Source: Aegilops tauschii subsp. strangulata
Taxonomy: Eukaryota; Streptophyta; Magnoliopsida; Poales; Poaceae
Reading direction: 5' to 3'
DNA length: 64,000 bases
Assembly (NCBI RefSeq): GCF_002575655.3
Contig: NC_053039.3
Coordinates: 47,369,290 to 47,433,289, forward strand
In this document: piece by piece, positions 44,663 to 57,526 of the stretch
Layout: every line of letters begins with the position of its first letter
Numbering within the stretch: the first letter of the stretch is position 1
Program-made: the position numbers and the translations under genes
The notes under the pieces: generated by a model
What the model was told of the DNA's origin: nothing
The model's database searches: none
The model's input: only the letters and a program-made list of their open reading frames with translations

Positions 44663-47600
44663 ATGGAAAGTAATCTTTGAGGGGCTTGTTCGGGGTATCT
44701 TCACCCCGATCAGTAGAGCAAAGAGTTGCTCCTCAAACTACTGAACCTATTGAAAATGAAAATGTCTACTTTGAAATTCCTTCGGGTATGTTGGAAAAAC
44801 TGCTAGCTAATCCTTTTGCAGGAGATGGAACAATGCATCCTGATGAGCACCTAATATATGTGGATGAAGTTTGTGGATTATTTAAGCTTGCAGGTATACC
44901 CGATGATGTTATTAAGAAGAAGGTCTTCCCTTTATCTTTGAAGGGAGATGCATTGACATGGTAAAGGCTATGTGATGATATGGGATCATGGAACTACAAA
45001 CGATCGAAATTGGAATTTCATCAGAAGTTTTATCCTATGCATCTTGTTCATCGTGATCGCAATTATATATATAATTTTTGGCCTCGCGAAGGAGAAAGCA
45101 TCGCTCAAGCTTGGGGGAGGCTTAAATCAATGTTATATTCATGCCCCAATCATGAGCTCCCAAGAGAAATAATTATTCAAAATGTTTATGCTCGGCTTTC
45201 TGAAAACAATCGCACCATGCTCGATACTTCTTGTGCTGGCTCTTTTATGATGACGACCATTGAATTCAAATGGAATTTATTGGAAAGAATCAAACGCGAC
45301 TCTGAAGATTGGGATCTCGACGAAGGTAAGGAGTCTGGTATGAAACCTAAGTTTGATTGTGTTAAATCTTTTATGGATACCGATGTTTTCCGTAAATTTA
45401 GCACTAAATATGGACTTGACTCTGAGATAGTAGCTTCTTTCTTTGAATCATTTGCTACTCATATTGATCTCCCTAAGAAGAAGTGGTTTAAATATCATCC
45501 TCCCATAGAAGTAAAAGTAGCTGCACCTATTAAAGTTGAAGAAAAGACTATCACTTATAATGATCCTATTGTTCCTACTGCTTATGTCGAGAAACCACCT
45601 TTCCCTGTTAGGATAAAGGATCATGCTAAAGCTTCAACTATGGTTCGTAAAAGCAATATTAGAACTTATACACCTCCTGAGCAAGTTAAAGTTGAACCTA
45701 ATATTGCTATTGTTAAAGTCACTTGTCTGATAATATTGATGGGCATGTTATTCATTTTTGCGATGAAACTGCTAGAATTGCTAAACCTTTTGCTAAAGAT
45801 AAACATAGATCCGTGGTAGGCATGCCTGTTATTTCTATTAAAATAGGAGATCATTGTTATCATGGCTTATGTGATATGGGTGCTAGTGCTAGTGCTATAC
45901 CTTTTGACTTATACAAAGAAATTATGCATGATATTGCACCTGCTGAGATAGAAGATATTGATGTCACAATTAAACTTGCCAATAGAGATACTATATCACC
46001 AATGGGAATTGTTAGAGATGTTGAAGTCCTGTGCCGGAAAACTAAATATCCTGCTGATTTTCTCGTTCTTGGTTCCCCACAAGACAAATTTTGTCCCATT
46101 ATATTTGGTAGACCCTTCTTGAACACTGTTAATGCTAAGATAGACTGCAAAAAGGATGTTGTTACTATTGGTTTAGGTGATATGTCTCATGAGTTTAATT
46201 TCTCTAAATTTCGTAGACAACACCGTGAAGAGGAATTGCCTAGTAAGGATGAAATTATTGGTCTTGCTTCTATTGCCGTACCTCCTATTGATCCTTTAGA
46301 ACAATATTTGCTAGACCATGAAAATGATATGTTTATGAATGAAAGAAGGGAAATAGATGAAGTATGCTTTAAACAGGAACCCATCCTGAAACACAATTTG
46401 CCTGTTAAAATCCTAGGGGATCCTCCTCCACCCAAGGGTGATCCCGTGTTTGAGCTTAAACCGTTGCCTGATACTCTTAAATATGCTTATCTTGATGAAA
46501 AAAAGATATATCCTGTTATTATTAGTGCTAACCTTTCAGAGCATGAAGAAGAGAGACTATTGAAAACTCTGAAGAAGCACCGCACTGCTATTGGATATAC
46601 TCTTGATGATCTTAAGGGCATTAGTCCCACTCTATGCCAACACAAAATAAATTTGGAGAAAGATGCCAAACCAGTTCGTGATCACCAACGACGGCTGAAT
46701 CCTAAAATGAAAGAAGTGGTAAGAAAGGAAATACTAAAGCTCCTTGAGGCAAGTATAATTTATCCCGTTGCTGATAGTCAGTGGGTAAGCCCTGTCCATT
46801 GTGTTCCTAAAAAGGGAGGTATTACCGTCGTTCCTAATGATAAAGATGAATTGATCCCGCAAAGAATTATTACAGGTTATAGGATGGTAATTGATTTTCG
46901 CAAATTAAATAAAGCTACTAAAAAGGATCATTACCCCTTACCTTTTATCGATCAAATGCTAGAAAGATTATCCAAACATACACATTTTTGCTTTCTGGAT
47001 GGTTATTCTGGTTTCTCACAAATACATGTGTCAGCCGATGATTAATCAAAGACCACTTTTACTTGCCCTTTCGGTACTTTTGCTTATGGACGTATGCCTT
47101 TTGGTTTATGTAATGCACCTGCTACCTTTCAAAGATGCATGATGGCTATATTCTCTGACTTTTGTGAAAAGATATGTGAGGTTTTCATGGATTATTTCTC
47201 CGTCTATGGATCCTCTTTTGATGATTGCTTGAGCAACCTTGATCGAGTTTTGCAGAGATGTGAAGAAACTAACCTTGTCTTGAATTGGGAAAAGTGCCAA
47301 TTTATGGTTAATGAAGGTATTGTCTTGGGGCATAAAGTTTCTGAAAGAGGTATTGAGGTTGATAAAGCCAAGGTTGATGCTATTGAAAAGATGCCATGTC
47401 CCAAGGACATCAAAGGTATAAGAAGTTTCCTTGGTCATACCGGTTTTTATAGGAGGTTCATTAAGGACTTCCCAAAAATTTCTCGGCCTCTGACTAATTT
47501 ATTACAAAAAGATATACCATTTGTCTTTGATGATGACTGTGTAGAAGCATTTGAAATACTTAAGAAAGCATTGATCTCTGCACCTATTGTTCAGCCACCT

Positions 47601-49400
47601 GATTGGAATTTACCCTTTGAAATTATGTGTGACGCTAGTGATTATGCTGTAGGTGCTGTTCTAGGGCAAAGAGTTGATACGAAATTAAATGTTATTTAAT
47701 ATGCTAGTAAAACTCTAGACAATGCCCAGAGAAATTATGCTACTACTGAAAAAGAATTCTTAGCAGTTGTATTTGCTTGTGATAAGTTCAGGCCTTATAT
47801 TGTTGATTCTAAAGTAACTATTCACACCAATCATGCTGCTATTAAATATCTTATGGAAAAGAAAGATGCTAAACCTAGACTTATTAGATGGGTTCTCTTG
47901 TTACAAGAATTTGATTTGCATATTATTGATAGAAAGGGAGCTGAGAACCCCGTTGCAGACAACTTGTCTAGGTTAGAAAATGTTCTTGATGACCCACTAC
48001 CTATTGATGATAGCTTCCCTGATGAACAATTAAATGTCATAAATGCTTCTCGTACTACTCCATGGTATGCTGATTATGCTAATTATATTGCTGCTAAATT
48101 TATACCACCTAACTTCACATACCAACAAAATAAAAAGTTTTTCTATGATTTAAGACATTACTTCTGGGATGACCCACATCTTTATAAAGAAGGAGTAGAT
48201 GGTGTTATTAGACGTTGTGTACCTGATCATGAACAGGAACAGATCCTACGCAAGTGTCACTCCGAGGCTTATGGAGGACATCACGCTGGAGACAGAACTG
48301 CACATAAGGTATTGCAATCCGGTTTTTATTGGCCTACTCTCTTCAAGGATGCCCGTAAGTTTGTTTTATCTTGTGATGAATGTCAAAGAATTGGTAATAT
48401 TAGTAGACGTCAAGAAATGCCTATGAATTAGTCACTTGTTATTAAACCACTTGATGTTTGGGGCTTTGATTATATGGGACCTTTTCCTGCCTCTAATGGA
48501 TATACACATATTTTAGTTGCTTTTGATTACGTTACTAAGTGGGTAGAAGCTATTCCAACTAGTAGTGCTGATCATAACACCTCTATTAAGATGCTTAAAG
48601 AAGTTATTTTTCCGAGGTTTGGAGTCCCTAGATATTTAATGACTGATGGTGGTTCACAATTTATTCATGGTGCTTTCCGTAAAATGCTTGCTAAGTATGA
48701 TGTTAATCATAGAATTGCATCTCCTTATCACCCACAGTCTAGTGGTTAAGTAGAATTGAGTAATAGAGAGCTCAAATTAATTTTGCAAAATACTGTTAAT
48801 AGATCTAGAAAGAATTGGTCCAAGAAACTTGATGATGCATTATGGGCCTATAGAACTGCATACAAAAATCCTATGGGTATGTCTCCGTATAAAATGGTTT
48901 ATGGAAAAGCATGTCACTTACCTCTCGAACTAGAACATAAGGCATATTGGGCTATTAAAGAGCTCAATTATGATTTCAAACTTGCCGGTGAGAAGAGGTT
49001 ATTTGACATTAACTCACTTGATGAATGGAGAACCCAAGCCTATGAAAATGGCAAGTTGTTTAAAGAAAAGGTTAAATGATGGCATGACAAAAGGATACAA
49101 AAGCGTGAGTTTAATGTAGGTGATTATGTATTTCTATACAACTATCGTTTAAGATTTTTTGTAGGGAAACTTCTCTCTAAATGGGAAGGTTCTTACGTTA
49201 TCGAGGAGGCCTACCGTTCCGGTGCCATAAAAATCAACAACTTCGAAGGCAAAAATCCGAAGGTGGTGAACGGTCAAAGAATCAAACATTATATCTCAGG
49301 TAATCCTATAAATGTTGAAACCAATGTTATTGAAACCGTAACCCCGGAGGAATACATAAGGGACACTTTCCGGAACGTTTCAGACTCCGAAAAGGAATAG
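44663..49400 (+). pseudogene. Athila-type gag-pol, multiply broken
   Basis: ATG 44663 followed at once by a frameshift. The gag domain (FEIPSGMLEKLLANPF.., YPMHLVHRDRNYIY, SIAQAWGRLKSML) has a TAA at 44962-44964. A frameshift near 45723 leads into one frame running to 49400. Protease: CDMGASASAIP. RT: GYRMVIDFRKLNKATKKD and PFIDQMLERL typical of Athila. The catalytic box is FMDY instead of FMDD (near 47187). RNase H follows, then the integrase HHCC ([14 protein letters not shown]) and core GFDYMGPFP, MTDGGSQF, SNREL. Stops: TAA 47043-47045, TAA 47697-47699, TAG 48429-48431, TAA 48747-48749, TGA 49077-49079. The element is dead in its own enzymes. Confidence 0.92.
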
Positions 49401-49706
49401 GTATGTGGTATGGTAAGTAAACCGACTCCAAAACAGTTTTAAAGGCAATTTTTCTCTGTTTTGGAATATTTAGAAAAATAGAAAAATAAGAAGCAGTCCG
49501 GGAAGGACACGAGGCCTCCACAAGGGTGGAGGGCGCGCCCCCTGCCTCGCGGGCACCTCGTGCACTCTCCGGACTCCGTTTTCTTGCACGATACGTATTT
49601 TGGTCGGTAAAAATTCATTATATAATCTCCCGAAGGTTATGATTCCTGTATTACGCAATTATCCTCTGTTTTTGTTTCGAGCTGTCCTGCTGCAGATTAG
49701 AGCAAC

Positions 49707-50123
49707 ATGTCATCCCAGGATTTGGAAGGAGAAAGCTATGTGGCTGATTACCTTGCAGATCCTAAGGTCTATGGAGGTGTGGAGCATTGTGGTTGGACTA
49801 CGGAAGAAGAAGAGGACTATGAACCCAAGAGAAAGGAGGAGACGAGCTAAGATGAAGATGAAATCCCATTACCTCAACCTGGGGACATGCATGTGGAGTT
49901 CAAAAAGTCAAGTCTCCCTGATAGAGCAAAGAAACTTAAGATCGAGTTTATCCCTTTTCGCCTCTTGCAGGAAAACATGCAGGAACTATGCAAAAAGATA
50001 TTAAGCCTGGAGCGGGATATTGATGACTTGAGGGATCAAAATTCTGTCCTCAAGCGCAAATTAAGGAAGAAGCCTACGTCATCAACTAAACCATCATCTT
50101 CTTCACCAGCAAAGGAGACATAA
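49707..50123 (+). pseudogene. Short coiled-coil ORF in the env-like position of the Athila element
   Basis: 139 codons from ATG 49707 (MSSQDLEGESYVADYLADP) with one TAA at 49848-49850. The first half is acidic. The second half FRLLQENMQELCKKIL..IDDLRDQNSVLKRKLRKK looks like a coiled coil, followed by a Ser/Thr/Lys tail. It lies 0.3 kb after pol and 1.6 kb before the 3' LTR, where Athila elements may carry an env-like gene. No transmembrane helix or signal peptide is visible, so it is not a classical envelope. A cctgctgcag acceptor-like site just upstream (49686-49696) would allow a spliced message (inference). Confidence 0.6.
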
Positions 50124-51676
50124 TCACTTGGGTATGGGCACTCCCCTTGGAAACTGCCAAGCTTGGGGGAGGTGCCCCGATATCGTATCACCATCGCACT
50201 CCTATCTTTACCGTTTTTATTAGGTCGATCCTTTTAGTAGTATCTTGATCTCTTAGAATAAAAAAGTTTTGGTATGATCTAGTTTTGAGTTTTGCTTTAT
50301 GATCCCTTTATGTAATCAAGTCCGTGAGCTATATAATAAAGATTAGTGTTGAGTCAAGGGCTTGATTATCTTGCTATGATCTTGAGTGAATAAAAGAAAA
50401 GAGAACAGAATAAAAAGAAATAAAGAGATCATATTGATCTTATTAAGAGTAATGACTTCACATAGAAAGAGTATGATGATTAAAAATTGTTGAGAGTTGG
50501 CAAACATAGCTTTGGTCATCGTTGCAATTAATAGGAAGTAATAAAGAAAGAGATGTTTCACATATAAATATACTATCTTGGACATCTTTTATGATTGGGA
50601 GCACTCATTAAAATATGAAATGCTAAAGAGTTGATGTTGGACAAGGAAGACAACGTAATGGGTTATGTTTTCTTATATCTGAGATAAAGTATATTGTCAT
50701 GGATCATCCAACATGTTGAGCTTGCCTTTCCCCCTCATGCTAGCCAAATTCTTTCCACCAAGTAGAGATACTACTTGTGCTTCCAAAAACCCTTAAACCA
50801 GTTTTACCATGAGAGTCCACCATATCTACCTATAGATTGAGTAAGATCCTTCAAGTAAGTTGTCATCGGTGCAAGCAATAAAAATTGCTCTCTAAATATG
50901 TATGATTAATTGGTGTGGAGGAAATAAGCTTTATACGATCTTGTGATGTGGAAGAAATAAAAGCGACGGACTGCATAGTAAAGGTCTATATCACAAGTGG
51001 CAATATAAAGTGACGTTCTTTCGCATTAAGATTTTGTGCATCCAACCCTGAAAGTGCATGGCAACCTCTGCTTCCCTCTGCGAAGGGCCTATCTTTTACT
51101 ATTATCTTCTACCTTATGCAAGAGTCGTGTTGATCTTCACCTTTCCTTTTTACATTTTATCCTTTGGCAAGCACAGTGTGTTGGAAAGATCCTTATATAT
51201 ATATATCTAATTGGATGTAAGTTGGCATGAAATATTATTGTTGACATTACCCTTGAGGTAAAAGGTTGGGAGGCAAAACTATAAGCCCCTATCTTTCTCT
51301 GTGTCTGGTTAAAACTCCGTAACCACAAGTATTGCATGAGTGCTAGCAATTGTGAAAGACTAAATGATAGTTGAGTATGTGGACTTGCTAAAAAGCTCTG
51401 ACATAGACTCTTTCTGATGTTATGATAAATTGCAATTGCATCAATGACTGAGATTATAGTTTGTTAGTTCTCAATAAAGTTTCTGATTCATACTTCGCAT
51501 TGTGAATAGATTATTACTTGAGCATAAGAAATCATATGACAATATCCATATATGTTGCTGTTATGAGAATAATCATGATGCCCTCATGCCCGTATTTTAT
51601 TTTATCGACACCTCTACCTCTAAACATGTGGACATATTTATCGTTATCGGCTTCCGCTTAAAGACACGTGAGGTCT
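50124..51676 (+). other. Non-coding region before the Athila 3' LTR
   Basis: AT-rich, no domain found. An internal polypurine-like motif aagcttgggggagg lies at 50159-50172. Confidence 0.6.
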
Positions 51677-51690
51677 AAGCTTGGGGGAGT
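51677..51690 (+). other. Polypurine tract of the Athila-type element
   Basis: aagcttgggggagt directly before the 3' LTR. Confidence 0.85.
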
Positions 51691-53191
51691 TGATATGTCC
51701 ATTTTGCATCATGCTTTTATATAAATATTTATTGCATTATGGGCCGTTATTACACATTATGTCACAATACTTATGCCTATTCTCTCTTAGTTTACAAGGT
51801 TTACATAAGGAGGGAGAATGCCGACAGCTGGAATTCTGGGCTGGAAAAGGAGCAAATATTAGAGACCTATTCTGCACAACTCCAAAAGTCCTGAAACTCC
51901 ACGAAAGTTATTTTTGGAAATAATAAAAAAATACTGGAAGAAGAATCCACGCCAGGGGGCTACCACCTGTCCACGAGGGTGGGGGGCGCGCCCCTGCCTC
52001 GTGGGCCCCCTGTTGGCCCTCCGGTGCCCATCTTCTGCTATATGAAGTCTTTCGTCCGAAGAAACATCATAAGCAAGCTTTCGGGACGAGACTCCGCCGC
52101 CACGAGGCGGAACCTTGGCGGAACCAATCTAGGGCTCCGGCAGAGCTGTTCTGCCGGGGACACTTCCCTCCTGGAGGGGGAAATCATCGCCATCGTCATC
52201 ACCAACGCTCCTCTCATTGGGAGAGGGCAATCTCCATCAACATCTTCACCAGCACCATCTCCTCTCAAACCCTAGTTCATCTCTTGTATCCAATTCTTGT
52301 CTCTAAGTCTGGGATTGGTACCTGTAGGTTGCTAGTAGTGTTGATTACTCCTTGTAGTTGATGCTAGTTGGTTTATTTGGTGGAAGATCAAATGTTCAGA
52401 TCCTATATGCATATTAATACTCCTCTGATTATGAACATGAATATGCTTTGTGAGTAGTTACGCTTGTTCCTGAGGACATGGGAGAAGTCTTGCTATTAAT
52501 AGTCATGTGAATTTGGTATTCGTTCGATATTTTGATGAGATGTATGTTGTCTATCCTCTAGTGGTGTTATGTGAACGTCGACTACATGACACTTCACCAT
52601 TGTTTGGGCCTAGAGGAAGGCATTGGGAAGTAATAAGTAGATGATGGGTTGCTAGAGTGACAGAAGCTTAAACCCTAGTTTATGCGTTGCTTCGTAAGGG
52701 GCTGATTTGGATCCATATGTTTCATGCTATGGTTAGGTTTACCTTAATACTTCTTTTGTAGTTGCGGATGCTTGCAATAGGGGTTAACCATAAGTGGGAT
52801 GTTTGTCCAAGTAAGGACAACACCCAAGCACTGGTCCACCCACATATCAAATTATCAAAGTACCGAACGTGAATCATATGAATGTGATGAAAACTAGCTT
52901 GACGATAATTCCCATGTGTTCTCGGGAGCGCTTTTCCTTATATAAGAGTTGTCCAGGCTTGTCCTTTGCTACAAAAAGGATTGGGCCACCTTGCTGCACT
53001 TTATTTACTTTTGTTACTTGTTGCTTGTTACTAATTATCTTATCACAAAACTATCTGTTACCTATTATTTCAGTACTTGCAGAGAATACCTTGCTGAAAA
53101 CTGCTTATCATTTCCTTCTGCTCCTCGTTGGGTTCGACACTCTTACTTATCGAAAGGACTACGATAGATCCACTATACTTGTGGGTCATCA
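51691..53191 (+). repeat. Athila-type 3' LTR
   Basis: 1501 bp, collinear with 43034-44554, starting tgatatgtccattttgc. Confidence 0.92.
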
Positions 53192-54299
53192 CGAGTGCCG
53201 CTGGTACTACCGCCCTGCTGTGGTCTCGATTTTTCGTGTCGGGTTTCCGTAAAGGACCACACAGGGGAGCGGTCGTAGGAACGGCAGTAGGGCACGGTAG
53301 CACCGCTCCTCAGCGGTAGTACCGCTCCTACGTTTGCTCCAGCTACCGCCCAGCTCGCTGCCCTCCTTTGTTTTCCAGCGGCTGTAGGGAGCGGCAATAC
53401 CGCTTATTGGCGGTAGTACCGCCCTAGAGCGTGTACTTCCCCTTCCTCAGCCCTGGTTGCCCTATGCCTGCTTGTGGCAGTGGTAGTACCGTTCCTGTAG
53501 CGATAGTACCGCCCAGATGCGGGCTATGGGCTGCATAACGGTTGGATGTGTCCCCCCACTATATAGAGGGGTCTTCTTCTCCAAGAAGAACCATCTCTTC
53601 TCCCCAAAAACTCCATTGTTGCTCCACAAGCTCATTTCCTCCCGATCTCTCTCCCTAGCCAATCAAACTTGTTGATTTTCTAGGGATTGGTTGAGAAGGC
53701 CCAGATCTACACTTCCACCAAGAGAAATTTGATTCCCCCCACTCATCCCTTGTGGATCTTGTTACTCTTGGGTGTTTGAGCACCCTAGACGGTTGAGGTC
53801 ACCTCGGAGCCATATTCCATTGTGGTGATGCTCCGCGGTTTTGTTGGGAGCCTCCAATTCGGTTGTGGAGAGAGCCCCAACCTTGTTTGTAAAGGTCCGG
53901 TTGCTGCCTCCAAAGGCACCAATAGTGGAATCACGACATCTCGCATCGTGTGAGGGCGTGAGGAGAATACGGTGGCCCTAGTGGCTTCTTGGGGAGCATT
54001 GTGCCTCCACACTGCTCCAACGGAGACGTAATTCCCCTCAAAAGGAAGGAACTTCGGTAACACATCCTCGTCTTCACCGGCTCCACTCTTCATTATTTCG
54101 TGCCTTTACTTGTGCAAGCTCAATTGTGTTGTATCCCTTGCTTGCTTGTGTGCTTGTTGTTGTTGCATCATATAGGTTGCTCACCTAGTTGCATATCTAG
54201 ACAACCTACTTTGATGCAAATTTTAATTTGGTAAAGAAAAGCTAAAAATTGTTAGTTGCCTATTCACCTCCCTCTAGTCAACTATATCGATCCTTTCAA

Positions 54300-54313
54300 T
54301 TGGTATCAAAGCC
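54300..54313 (+). other. Primer-binding site of the Maximus-like element
   Basis: ttggtatcaaagcc, initiator-Met type, directly after the LTR. Confidence 0.8.
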
Positions 54314-54349
54314 TCGTCTCTTTATTAAGGACTTTTCCGTCCAAAGAGT

Positions 54350-57300
54350 ATGGTTGACACCATAGACGATGTGGAGGAGCACTCCGGTGTGAATCCGGTC
54401 TCGTCTACGGCCGATGGGGGAACCGTGGTCTCTCGGGAGGAATTCAATGTGGCTTTGGACACATTGCAAACCTCCATGACGACCAAGGTTGAAAGCATGT
54501 TTAATAAATTCATAGAAGGGCTTAAATTATCCACTGCACTGTTGAAAGTGGGTGATCCCACTAACAAGGTGACGGATGCTAACTCCGACAAGGGGGAAGC
54601 TAATAGTGAAAAGGCTCCTTCCTCTAGTGGTAAAAATGGCACCGGCATCTTTGCCCATGTGGAACCTCCACTTGTTTATGGTGGACCAATTCCTTCCACT
54701 CATTTGAATCATGCCGGTCCTCCCCCTAAGATTGTGAAAAATGAGGACTTTGATTCTTGGGTTTATCGCTTTAAGCGTCATTTAAATCATGTGAATACTA
54801 ATCTTTGGAGAAACATTGAAGAAGGTTTCTATCCGCATGACCGAAGCAACTTCACCCCTAGAGAAGCCGCGGATAATCAATTCAATGAGAATGCTCTCTT
54901 CATAATCCAAAATGCAATTCCACCCGAACATCTTCCTCATCTTCGGCCCTTCGCCATGGCCAAAGAAGCATGGCATTGTGTTGTTTCCCTCTACAGGGGA
55001 AGCACAAGCATTCAACGCTCCAACTATGAAGTAGTGCAAGATGAAGAACCTCGTGAGCTTTATCGAAGAGTAACCAAACTCGCGGTCTCACTCCGAGATC
55101 ATGGGAGCAAGGACACGAATGACAATTGGATCAAGCGAAAATTCCTCAAGGAAATGATGCCTTACCACAAGGCCATGTCCTCCGTCATTCGTCAAAGGAC
55201 GGACTTCCACACCTTGTCCTCAAGTGAAGTGTTGGATGAGTTTGTGGCTATGAGCATCTTGGACAAGACCACCGACAATGCGGTGCTACGTTCTCAAAGA
55301 GCAAAGAAGCCCAACCTTGCATTGAAGGCCAAGATTAGTGTGGAAGAAGAGGAAGAAGAGGAGAGCAACCCCGAAGATACAAAGTATGCCTATCATGAAC
55401 ACATGGCTCTTGCTTCAAGGCAATTTTGGAGAAAGAAGAACACAAGGCCCAACTTCAACAAGAAAAACTCAAGTGGCGCAAAGGTCAAGCAACGAGTGAG
55501 GACTTGCTATAATTGTGGCAATGTGAGCCATTTTGTTGCGGAATGCCCTTATGAGAAGAGGGAGGACAATGGTGGCAAGCTCATCCGAAAGGACAAGGCC
55601 AAGTCTTTCCCCAACAATAGAAACTTCACCAAGAAGACTCCTCCCAAGGCGTTGGTGGTTCAAGAAGAGTACAATGAGGATGATGATGATGATGATGATG
55701 AAGATGATGAGTCGGTTGCCATGGCCTCCGTTGCCATTGCGACAACTCCACGGGTGTCTCTCTTCGACTCACCCAATGAAAGCATCACCGCCAAGTGCCT
55801 CATGGCTAAAGCCACCAACAAGGTAACCCCCAACATCAAAACTACCATAATTAATAATCCTTCTTTGACGGATTGCATTGATGAACATGAGGGATCTAAT
55901 GTGGAGGAGAATGAGTTTGAGTCTTTTATGAATAAACTCAAGGGTAAATCCAAGAAGCACTTCGTTGCTCTCTTGGAACAACTTGGTGAAGCCAATGACA
56001 TGATCGAGGCTCATGAAGATACCATCTCTAAGATGGAGGGGCATAGTCGTGATTATGCTGATGAGATTTCGGATCTTTCCAATGCTCTTGAGGAAGAGCG
56101 TGGTCTTCGTTTGGCTCTTGAGGAGTCACACAACGATTATCATGCTAAATTAAAGAAAGATCTTGATCATGCTCTTGTTGTCTCTCGTGTGCTAACCTCC
56201 GAGAAGGCCAAGCTTGGGGTTGATCTTGCTAGACTCAAATAGGATTTTGACTTACTTGACAAGGCTCACAAGGTCTTGAAGGGTGCTCATGCTAGTCTCA
56301 AAGAGTCTTATGATCAACTCCAAGTAAAGCTAACCAAGGAGAATGCCACATTTCCTGATATGGTCTTAATTTATAATGCAAACGCTACTAACCCGTGTTG
56401 TGAGCATGTGCATCTTGTTGAGGAGAATTCTAAGTTGAAGGAGCAACTTGAGAAAGGCCTTGTGTCTTGCATACAAGGCGAGAAGAACCTCAACGACCTT
56501 TTGAGCAATCAAAAGGAAGTTGTGGCCAAGGAAGGGATTGGGCATGCACCCAAGTCCAAGAACAAGAAGAAGAATGACGAGGCCAAATGACCTCCCCCTC
56601 TCAAGCAAACCTTTGTGAAGGAGGGAGAGGGTGCTACTAAGGAGAAGAAGAAGAACACCGTGAAGAGTGGTGACGCCAAGAAGGGCAACACTTCCCTTCC
56701 CAACAAAGCCGGCGACTTTAACCCTTCTTATGTGTTGTGCCGTGCTAGTGATGGACATGTTTATGCCAAATTTGTTGGTTCTCCTTATGAGTACACTGAA
56801 TGGTCTATTTGGGTTCCGAAGACCCTTGTTACTAACATCAAAGGACCCATTAAAAAATGGGTACCTAAAACCAAGCATTGCTCTTGTAGGTGTTTTCTTC
56901 CAGTGGGGGATCATGGTTGCTAGGTAGTGGAGCCACTAATCATATGACTGGAAGCAAGGACTTGGTGGTGGACGCTCACAAGATTCCATCTATGCCGACC
57001 AATGTCGAGTGGGGTGATGCCTCATCCTCTAAGGTATTGGGGCTTGGCAAGGTTGTCATTTCTCATGATCTCACGATTGAGAAGGTCATGCTTGTTGAGT
57101 CCCTTGCATACAATCCGCTTTCCGTTCGTCAACTTGCACTCACGGGCTTTGCCACTTTCTTTGATGTTGATACCGTGGCCCTCTTGTGGAGCATGACTCT
57201 TAAAGTAGCCTTTGTTGGGCATGTCGAGAACGATCTCTATGTGATTAACTTTTCGGAGAGACCCACTAAGACCGCGACATGCCTAATGGCTAAAGTTGAC

Positions 57301-57526
57301 GTGGGATGGCTTTGGCATCGCCGTTTAGCCCATGTTAATATGAGATCTTTGCAAAGTCTTCTCAAGGAGGACCATGTCCGTGGACCAACAAATGTTAGTT
57401 TTGCTAAAGATCGTGCTTGCAGTGCTTGTATCGAAGGAAAGCTACATGAAAAGGCTCACCCTCCCACGACTATCATTTACTCGAAGAGGCCTTTGGAGCT
57501 CCTTCACTTGGATCTCTTTGGGCCTC
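54350..57526 (+). pseudogene. Maximus-like Copia gag-pol, truncated
   Basis: ATG 54350 (MVDTIDDVEEHSG). Large gag: a UBN2-like domain around 54730-55300, zinc knuckle CYNCGNVSHFVAEC (55507-55548), an Asp run coded by (gat)n near 55679-55710, then a long coiled-coil region (DYADEISDLSNALEEERGL and following) interrupted by TAG 56240-56242 and TGA 56588-56590. A frameshift near 56890 leads to pol. The protease motif is WLLGSGATNHMTG, where the catalytic Asp is Gly. The integrase zinc finger (WHRRLAHVN..CSACIEGK) follows, then HLDLFGP. The frame is cut at 57527 by the minus-oriented LTR, so the integrase core, RT and RNase H are missing here. Confidence 0.85.

Larger units (their letters stand above)
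43034..53191 (+). mobile_element. Full-length Athila-type Gypsy retrotransposon
   Basis: 10158 bp. LTRs 43034-44554 and 51691-53191 (TGATA..GGGTCATCA), primer site tggcgccgttaccgggg, gag-pol of the Athila lineage, an extra ORF between pol and the 3' LTR, and polypurine tract aagcttgggggagt. TSD ctagt/cgagt with one change. LTRs differ by about 2 percent at the start by eye. It lies in the 5' LTR of the Maximus-like element. Confidence 0.92.
42669..54298 (+). repeat. 5' LTR of the Maximus-like element, split by an Athila element
   Basis: 1467 bp after removing 43034-53191 and one 5-bp target copy (ctagt at 43029-43033, cgagt at 53192-53196). It carries several copies of the palindrome gcggtagtaccgc on both sides of the insertion and a TATA box ctatatagag at 53559-53568. 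Confidence 0.85.
42669..57526 (+). mobile_element. Maximus-like Copia retrotransposon, split and truncated
   Basis: 5' LTR pieces 42669-43033 and 53197-54298 (together 1467 bp, TGTTAGGGCATT..CCTTTCA), primer site ttggtatcaaagc at 54300, gag and the start of pol. An Athila-type element sits in the 5' LTR, and the minus-oriented LTR at 57527 cuts the integrase region. The family name is from memory of LTR and gag sequence. Confidence 0.8.
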
